A stretch of 64,000 bases of DNA, from the NCBI GenBank assembly GCA_036346405.1, contig CM070550.1, forward strand, positions 11,752,115-11,816,114, written 5' to 3'. The notes beneath the pieces were generated by a model. The model did no database searches. It worked only from the letters and a program-made list of their open reading frames with translations, and was not told the origin of the DNA. A program made the position numbers and the translations under genes. Of the stretch, positions 57,275 through 64,000 are shown one piece after another. The DNA comes from Phyllostachys edulis (taxonomy: Eukaryota; Streptophyta; Magnoliopsida; Poales; Poaceae). How positions within the stretch are numbered: position 1 is the first letter of the stretch; each line of letters opens with the position of its first letter.

Positions 57275-59183
57275 ATGGCAGGAGAGTGGAACAAAGAGAA
57301 CTGGTTTGACTTGGCCAATTATGTAGATATCGATATGGACGCTGGCTTCGACTATGAGCCGAGTATCACTTTATCCGATTGTAATGTCACCTCCAGAGAT
57401 CATTCACCAGATCCAGGGGACCATACCACCAAGTATCAGGACTGTACCAAGGCAAACTCACAACATGACGAGGGCTCTCCCTCTAAATGTTCAAATCCAC
57501 CTTAGGCAGTCCGACCTGGCGAGGCGAGTTCTAGAAGCCATTATTCCAGAGCTTCAACAGCATCTGGTGGTTATCTCTCTCCGTTAGCCCCATAGAGGAT
57601 GGGGTCGAGCATGCTTTTTCTGCGAGTTCGACCATACCCTCGCAGGGCTCACCTGCGGACGGAGATGGTTATAACACAGAATTCCTCTTCCTGGAAGGGC
57701 TCACTCTAAGTCGTCAGACGATGTCTTTCGACTACTCCTCAAGCAAGGAGTTCTCAAGTGCGTATGGAGATCATCAATGGGAGGTCTTCATCCTTCCCTC
57801 AGATAATGATCACTCTCCTAGAGACAGGACTGAGGATGCTCTCTGCCGATCACACTCTACGACCCCTCGTGGCAATGGTGAGGACACCTCCAGTGATGAA
57901 TGGGGTCAACACTCTGATGAGCGTGGGGGGGGGGGAAATCCTCGAAATAATCGCACTACATTGAGACAAACTCGAGGATCGGATATGGACGATCCTGAGA
58001 CAACCCGACAGAGAAGAATTGCGGCTCAAAGAAATCTGCCTAGGCGCGTTCAATATCAGTCGAAGGAAGCTCAGAAACTCTAACACATCAATGATCTACT
58101 CGAGAACCCAACTCGAAAACTTGTCCAAATGCCCGGCTACATCACACGAAGGCTTCGAAGTACGATGGCCAGACTCGAGCATCCTCGCCAGCATCATTTC
58201 GTAAGTCGTAGCGGTACGACTCCATTAGCTACTAGCCATTCAAACAACTCACCACATGGAGATCGGCGCGACAATAGGTTACGTCGTTCCCCTAACCTTA
58301 ACTCCAGTCGAAGAAGAGTTCCTCGAACGCCTGATAATCAACAAGCTCCCAAGAGAGGTGATCGTTCACCACTTTGACCCAGAAATCTGCAGTAGCATAC
58401 GAAATACGAGGAGTACTACCCTCGTATGGCCGAGACTTATCATAAGTCGGGTTCACCCACGGCCAAGTATCGTCGTGTACGCGACATCAACCCTTCTTTC
58501 CCGCAAAGGAGGCGTTACGATGTGATTACTGGATGTAGGGCATTCTTGCCTGATCTTCAAGCAGTTCGCTGGCCACCGCGGTTTCGACCAGTGAACATGG
58601 AGAAGTTCGATGGGTCTCAAAATCCTATCGAATTCCTTCAAATCTACACGACCGTTGTCCGAGCAGTAGGAGGAGGAGAGCGCGTCATGGCGAATTACCT
58701 TCCGACTGTACTCGAAGGGTCCGCTCGATCGTGGTTGCTAAATCAACCACTCGAGTCGTTCTATTCGTGGCAACACCTATGTGACCTGCTGGCCAACTTC
58801 TATGGCACCTACAATCGCCCTGGAAAGGAGGACGATCTCCACAGGATAAGACAAAACGACCATGAGACCTTATGCCAATTCATCAGGCGTTTCAGTCAGG
58901 TTCGAAATTCAATTCGAGGGGTTTCTAACTCATATGTTACTAGAGCCTTTAAATAGGGAGTTCGCAGCAGAAGGATTACAGAAGACATCGCTTTGAATCC
59001 TCTAGCTACTGTCGCTGAACTCTTCGAGATGGCCGATCGATATGTGATTGCTGCTAAAGCAGTCGAGTGGAATAAAACCATCGATCGAGACGATAAGAAT
59101 TCTCGGGAAGCAGGCGAAGGTAGCAAGAAGAAGGACAAATATGCCAAGAAATCCAAGAGCAAGGCAAATGACCAAAAACCTTA
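57275..59183 (+). pseudogene. gypsy gag, broken
   Basis: ATG 57275 starts MAGEWNKENWFDLANYVDID. The first frame ends at 57503 (SKCSNPP, stop), and the protein continues in other frames: MSFDYSSSKEFSS (57721), HSRKFRPVNMEKFDGSQNP-like text with NMEKFDGSQNPIEFLQIYTT (58596), the retrotransposon gag core NYLPTVLEGSARSWLLNQPL and RQNDHETLCQFIRRFSQVRN (58690-58910), a TAG at 58954, then EDIALNPLATVAELFEMADR and a Lys-rich tail ending at 59183. Several stops and frameshifts exclude a full Gag. Confidence 0.85.
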
Positions 59184-59534
59184 AGCCAACAGTTCTAAGG
59201 AGGTCTTGGCCGTAAACGATAAGGAGCCACGAAGTTCCAAGCCATATCCCGACCAAGGCAAAGGTAAGCGTTCCGAGCGGAAGAACGACAAGCCTAGGTG
59301 CTGTCATTTCCATAAAAAAGGAAGGACACTGGCAAAGGATATATCCCTACTCTCGAGGAGGTAGGTTGAGTGAGTGGTCAAAAGCAATCAGACGACGACG
59401 AGGAGATACCGTTCCAAGATCCAGAGCATACCATCGAGCATATCTATGGGGGATCATCGGCATACGAGTCAAAATGACAGCTTAAGGCTGTCGAACGTGA
59501 GGTAAACTCTATTCACTCTCCTCTTGTCAATAAA

Positions 59535-60206
59535 TTGCCGAAGTGGTCAGAAGTCACCATCTCTTTCGAGAAGGGTGACTGGCCAAACCCTTCTGCTCAA
59601 CCAGGTTGGTTATTGATTGTGGTCGAGCCCATCATCAACAACTGTCGAGAAAATCAAGTGTTAGTTGATGGTGGTAGCTCATTAAATATCTTGTTTACAA
59701 GTGCCCTGGACGAGATGCGAGTACCCAGGATCAAGGTAAGACCGGTACAATACTCTTTTCATGAGATTGTACCGGGGTCTTCGGCCAAACCTATTGGCCA
59801 AGTTTATTTTCCTTTAACATTTGGTTCTCCAAGCAATTTTAGGACAGAGAAAATCTCTTTTGATGTGGTCGATTTTGATATGGCATATAATGTCATACTT
59901 GGACAACCAACTTTGGCAAAATTCTTAATTATTGCTCATTATGAGTATCAATGTGTTAAGACACCAGGTTCCAAAGGAGTAATCAAAATTCACTATGATA
60001 AAAAGATGGCTTATATGTGTGACCGTCAATCCCTCGAGATGGTTGGCCAAATACCAACTCGAGAAGAAAACAAGGAGCAGCCTTCGACCAAGCAGTCGAA
60101 GCCTAAAGATGCACCAAAGTCGAACGACCAGATCAAAGAGGTTCCTTTGGATCCAGTGGAGCCCTCGAAGACTGTTCACATCGCGGATACTTCCGACCCC
60201 AAATAG
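59535..60206 (+). pseudogene. gypsy aspartic protease region
   Basis: One open frame of 223 codons contains VLVDGGSSLNILFTSALDEM with the catalytic Asp, PIGQVYFPLTFGSPSNFRTE, and FDVVDFDMAYNVILGQPTLA, the retropepsin core of Tat-type elements. An acidic and basic linker (TREENKEQPSTKQSKPKDAP) leads toward RT and stops at 60206. It is the longest undamaged stretch of the element and matches 1743-1279 in the left copy. Confidence 0.88.
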
Positions 60207-60269
60207 GAAGACACCCTCAACACTTTCCTCTGAGCTAACGCGGATGTCTTCGCGTGGCAAGCATCCGAC

Positions 60270-61985
60270 ATGCCCGGAGTCCCCAGGGAGGTGATCGAGC
60301 ACAGGCTAGCTTTACAGCCTGACAAGAAACCCGTAAAACAAAAATTACGGAGATTTGTACATGATCGACAAGGTGTTATCAGATCAGAATTGAACAAGCT
60401 ACTTAAAGCAGGCTTTATAAGAGAAGTCGACCACCTAAAGTGGTTGGCCAACCCTGTAATGGTTAGGAAGTCTAATGGCAAATGGCGTATGTGTGTAGAC
60501 TTTACTGATCTCAATAAAACTTGTCCAAAAGATGATTTTCCTTTACCTCGTATCAATCAGTTGGTTGATTCTATTACTGGTTGTGAAACATTAAGTTTTC
60601 TAGATGCATATTCTAATTACCATCAGATTAGTATGTGTCTAGAAGATGAAGAAAAGACCATATTTATTACACCATTTGGAATATTTTGTTATGTCAAAAT
60701 GTCATTTGGTCTAAAAAATGCTGGCGCTTCTTTTCAATGCTTGATGCAATCGACTTTTCCACCTCAACTAGGCCGCAATTTGGAAGCCGATGTTGACGAT
60801 CAAGTTGTAAAAAACATCAAGCGACTTAATTATGTTCCCGAGTTGTAAGAAACATTTGATAACCTCAGAAAATACCATCTAAAACTCAATCCTGAGAAGC
60901 GTGTGTTTGGAGTCTCTTCAGGAAAGTTGCTCAGATTCCTTGTCTCTGTACGAGGAATCAAAGCAAATCCCGAAAAGATAAAGGCCATTGAGTAAATGCG
61001 CCCTCCAACCATGAAGAAAGAGGTCTATAAACTCATAGGATGCATGATGGCTCTAAGTCGTTTCATCGCACGATTGGGAGAAAAATGACTACCTTTCTTC
61101 AAACTTCTAAGGAAACACGAGGGTTTTGCGTGGTCAGAAGAGGCTAACACTGCCTTTGAGGATGTCAAGATGTATCTTACGAGTGCTCCTATTTTGTTTT
61201 CTCCACAGCCAGAAGAGACACTCATTATATATCTAGCTGCCACGCCACAGATAGTGAGTGCAGTTCTGGTCGCAGAACGTGAAAACGTTCAACGACCAGT
61301 TTACTACTTAAGTAAAGTTTTACATGGACCTAAGGAGTGTTACCCTCAGGTTCAAAAAACTTCTGTATGCCCTCCTCACGTCTTTGAGAAAACTACGGCA
61401 TTATTTTCATGCGCACAAGATAATTGTGCCGTCTGAGTTTCCCTTAGGAGTGGTCCTCTAGAACAGGGACGCAGCGGGACGCATGAAAAAATGGTCAGTA
61501 GAACTTAGGGAGTTCGACCTCCATTTTGTGTCCCGAACGGCCATTAAATCCCAGATCTTGACAGACTTTATCACTAAATGGACAAATCCTGAACCTGTTC
61601 GGGATCCCCAGTACGATACACACGACCAGTGAATGATGTACTTTGACGGGTCACTTACGTTAAGTCTCTCGGGGGCTAGGGTGGTCCTGGAATCTCCTAC
61701 AAGAGAGACCTTAAAGTATGCCATTCAATTCGACTTTCCTGCCACTAATAACATGACAGAATACGAAGATTTGTTGGCTGGCATATGAGCTGCGAAAGCA
61801 CTCAGGATTCGATGACTACTCGTGAGAGAAGACTCTCAAATAGTCGTGAATCAGGTCAGAAAAGAATACCGGTGCTCTAACCCGACCATGTCTTGGTACT
61901 TATCAGAAGCTCAAAAGCTTGAAAAGCATTTTTTTCAGTTTCGATGTACAATTTTTCCCTCGAAAGGATAATTTCCTCGCAGATT
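60270..61985 (+). pseudogene. gypsy reverse transcriptase / RNase H, broken
   Basis: RT begins MPGVPREVIEH (60270) and shows SNGKWRMCVDFTDLNKTCPK, LSFLDAYSNYHQISM, YVKMSFGLKNAGASFQ and, at the active site, EADVDDQVVKN, where the usual Tyr of YVDD has become Asp. TAA at 60846 and further stops (60994, 61086) break the thumb. RNase H parts appear at 61120-61420 (AWSEEANTAFEDVK, LAATPQIVSAVLVAE, PVYYLSKVLHGPKECYPQVQ) and 61620-61990. It cannot make active enzyme. Confidence 0.88.
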
Positions 61986-61996
61986 AGCTTGCTCGT

Positions 61997-63075
61997 ATGG
62001 CTTCTTCCCAATCACCAGTGCCAAAAGGAGTCTTCTTGGAGCAGCTCCAGAAGCCATCTCTAGTCGAAGCACTAGAGACAACTCTTATTGAGACAACCTC
62101 TCTAGAATACGAGGTTACCTGGATGAATCCCATCTACGAGTATCTTCAGACGGGTACAATACTCGATGATAATCTCGAGATAGATCACTTATCCCAAAAG
62201 GCCAAAATTTATACTTTGGTCGAAGGAGTCCTCTACAAACGAGGCACTCAAGGGGTACTCATGCGATGCATATCACAGAGAGAAGGATTAAACCTCCTTC
62301 ACGACATACACGGGGGCATCTGCGGAACTCATGCTTCCCACAGAACGCTTGTTGGAAAGGCCTTTCGACAAAGTTTCTACTGACCAATAGCCCTTTATGA
62401 TGCCAAAGAGCTAGTTAAGAAGTGTGTACAATGCCAGTTTCATAGCAGGCAAATACACCAACCAGCTCAGACATTACAAACAATAATCCTTCTATCTTGG
62501 CCTTTTGCGACCTGGGGTCTCGATATCCTAGGACTGTTCCCAAAAACTCCAGGTGACTTCGAGTTCCCTTTTGTGGCTATTGATACGTTCACAAAGTGGA
62601 TTGAAGCCGAACCTGTGAGTGGGATAACAACAGAAGCAGCAAAAAGGTTCATGATGCGAAGCGTGATTACTCAGTTTGGTGTCCCAAGTCGAATAATCAC
62701 AAATAATGGTAAGCAATTTTCTAGCGCAAAAGTTCAGGAATTTTACGACGAGTTGGGTACCAAATTGTGTTATGCTTTTGTTGCCCACCCTCAAAGCAAT
62801 AGGGCGATCGAAAGAGCGAATGGCCAAATAATGCAGGGCATCAAAACCTGAGTTTTCGACCAACTTATCAAGCGCTCGGGGGCTTGGAGTACAAGAATTA
62901 CCCTCAGTATTATAGGTAGTTCGTACGACTACAAGTTGGACTACAGGTGAAACACTTTTTTTTTCCTAGTTTTTGGTGCCGAAGCCATGCTTCCACCAGA
63001 ACTAAAGATCAGGTTGACAAGGGTCGAAACTTTCAACGACTCTAACCAAGAACAACTTCGAGCAGATGACATCAA
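61997..63075 (+). pseudogene. gypsy integrase, broken
   Basis: After a linker (MASSQSPVPKGVFLEQLQK) the zinc-binding part shows HDIHGGICGTHASH and KKCVQCQ, giving the HHCC pattern (62297-62435). A TGA at 62382 falls where Trp is expected. The catalytic core has WGLDILGLFP (first Asp), IITNNGKQFSS (the second catalytic Asp is Asn here) and HPQSNRAIERANG (Glu). TGA at 62849 ends the core. The tail reads FFLVFGAEAMLPPELKIRLT to about 63075. At least three lesions make it inactive. Confidence 0.88.
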
Positions 63076-63539
63076 TGTAACGTCCTAAAATTTGGCTTTT
63101 CAAAAATCTTTTGAGTAGTTTACGTCCCTGGAAAAATTCACCAATTTTACTTGAATTAATAAAGCTTAATTAGGAATTTTTTAAATTAAAAAATATTTAA
63201 TTTGACTAATCTAAACATCAATTAAATAAAAACCTATGTTATTTGGCTTCCTTATGCTCCAAGAATTTTTTTTATATTTTCTTGGTTTTTTCTGAATTTA
63301 CTTGCTATTTATTTGACCTCATTTGGATTTTTAGCTTTTCTTTAAATCTTAAATCAATTTCTAAAATCCTTGTGGGCCGAATTGGCTTCGGCCCATTCCC
63401 GTTTCTCTCTCTCCAACCCGTTCCCTGCTCCGGCCCAGCTCCACCTTGGCCCATTTTGCCAGCCCGCTCGCGCCACCAAAACCCTATCGGGTGCCGCCGC
63501 CACCCCTGGTTCACCTGCCAACCGCCCTTGCCCTTGCAA
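63076..63539 (+). repeat. foreign insert between duplicated integrase segments
   Basis: It begins TGTAACGTCCTAAAATTTGG, which looks like the start of a different gypsy LTR (TGTAACG...). An AT-rich half follows (63150-63360), then a GC-rich half (63370-63535). No matching CA-terminus or 5-bp target duplication was found, because the sequence after it is a second copy of upstream DNA rather than a continuation. Confidence 0.55.
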
Positions 63540-64000
63540 AGAGAAGGATTAAACCTCCTTCACGACATACACAGGGGCATTTGTGGAACTCATGCTTCCC
63601 ACAGAACGCTTGTTGGAAAGGCCTTTCGACAAAGTTTCTACTGGCCAATAGCCCTTTGTGATGCCAAAGAGCTAGTTAAGAAGTGTGTACAATGCCAGTT
63701 TCATAGCAGGCAAATACACCAACCGGCTCAGGCATTACAAACAATAATCCCTCTATCTTGGCCTTTTGCGACCTGGGGTCTCGATATCCTAGGACTGTTC
63801 CCAAAAGCTCCAGGTGGCTTCGAGTTCCCTTTTGTGGCTATTGATACATTCACAAAGTGGATTGAAGCCGAACCTGTGAGTGGGATAACAACAGAAGCAG
63901 CAAAAAGGTTCATGATGTGAAGCGTGATTACTCAGTTTGGTGTCCCAAGTCGAATAATCATAAATAATGGTAAGCAATTTTCTAGCGCAAAAGTTCAGGA
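63540..64000 (+). repeat. second copy of the integrase zinc-finger/core segment
   Basis: 63540-64000 repeats 62279-62739 in direct orientation, offset 1261 bp, with roughly a dozen differences that are nearly all C/T or A/G transitions. Here the Trp codon in QSFYWPIAL is intact (TGG), whereas the first copy has TGA. TGA instead of CGA follows KRFMM (63918). Asn also replaces the second catalytic Asp (IINNGKQF). The copy runs off the window. Confidence 0.92.

Larger units (their letters stand above)
56286..64000 (+). mobile_element. Ty3/gypsy LTR retrotransposon (Tat-type), truncated by window end
   Basis: The order is LTR (56286-57194), primer-binding site, gag, protease, reverse transcriptase, RNase H, integrase, all on the plus strand and all with stops or frameshifts. 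It is the same family as the element at 1-5096 but in the opposite orientation. After the integrase end (about 63075) an unrelated stretch of about 460 bp is followed by a second copy of the integrase start. The 3' LTR is not in the window. Confidence 0.92.

Overview
The window is plant nuclear DNA, most likely from a grass. Three spliced or single-exon host genes are grass-like. The CACTA subterminal motif TTTGCCGAGTGT is, as I recall, typical of panicoid grasses such as maize, sorghum and Setaria. Most of the 64 kb is transposable-element DNA in nested layers. No bacterial-type operons, CRISPR arrays, rRNA or convincing tRNA genes were seen.

Layout: (1) 1-5096, minus strand: a decayed Tat-type Ty3/gypsy retrotransposon cut off by the window start, with one LTR at 4290-5096. 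(2) 5099-7330: a small inverted-repeat element split by a 2.0-kb hAT transposon (5115-7126) that carries the first codons of a translation factor eIF1A gene. (3) 8261-19114: a TATA box and leader, then a 10.5-kb CACTA element (8327-18836) holding TNP2 and Ptta/En-Spm transposase pseudogenes and a stolen kinase exon, then a short ORF that may be the gene the CACTA split. (4) 20513-32314: two same-orientation copies of one RICESLEEPER-like hAT family (20513-24682 and 28553-32314) on either side of an intact allene oxide synthase gene (24849-26366). A third small hAT is nested in the first copy. (5) 32673-35693: another hAT with a shortened transposase, followed by MITEs. (6) 39787-54668: the gene-rich part, all on the minus strand: a proteasome assembly chaperone 2 gene (7 exons), two small-protein genes ending in similar LxDxF motifs, and a KANADI GARP transcription factor gene (6 exons). 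Their introns and spacers carry hAT and Tourist MITEs. (7) 56286-64000, plus strand: a second member of the gypsy family seen at the left edge, in opposite orientation. Its integrase segment occurs twice, separated by unrelated sequence.

How it fits together: the host genes do not form a pathway. AOS acts in plastid jasmonate synthesis, PAC2 in 20S proteasome assembly, and KANADI in abaxial/organ polarity. Element boundaries were set from terminal inverted repeats plus target-site duplications read directly from the sequence, so the order of insertions can be partly reconstructed. The most consequential events are a hAT that landed 26 bp upstream of the AOS TATA box, a CACTA that separates a promoter from a downstream ATG, and two gene-fragment captures. 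The gypsy LTRs also carry a tandem array of 29-bp hairpin units whose stem bases co-vary.
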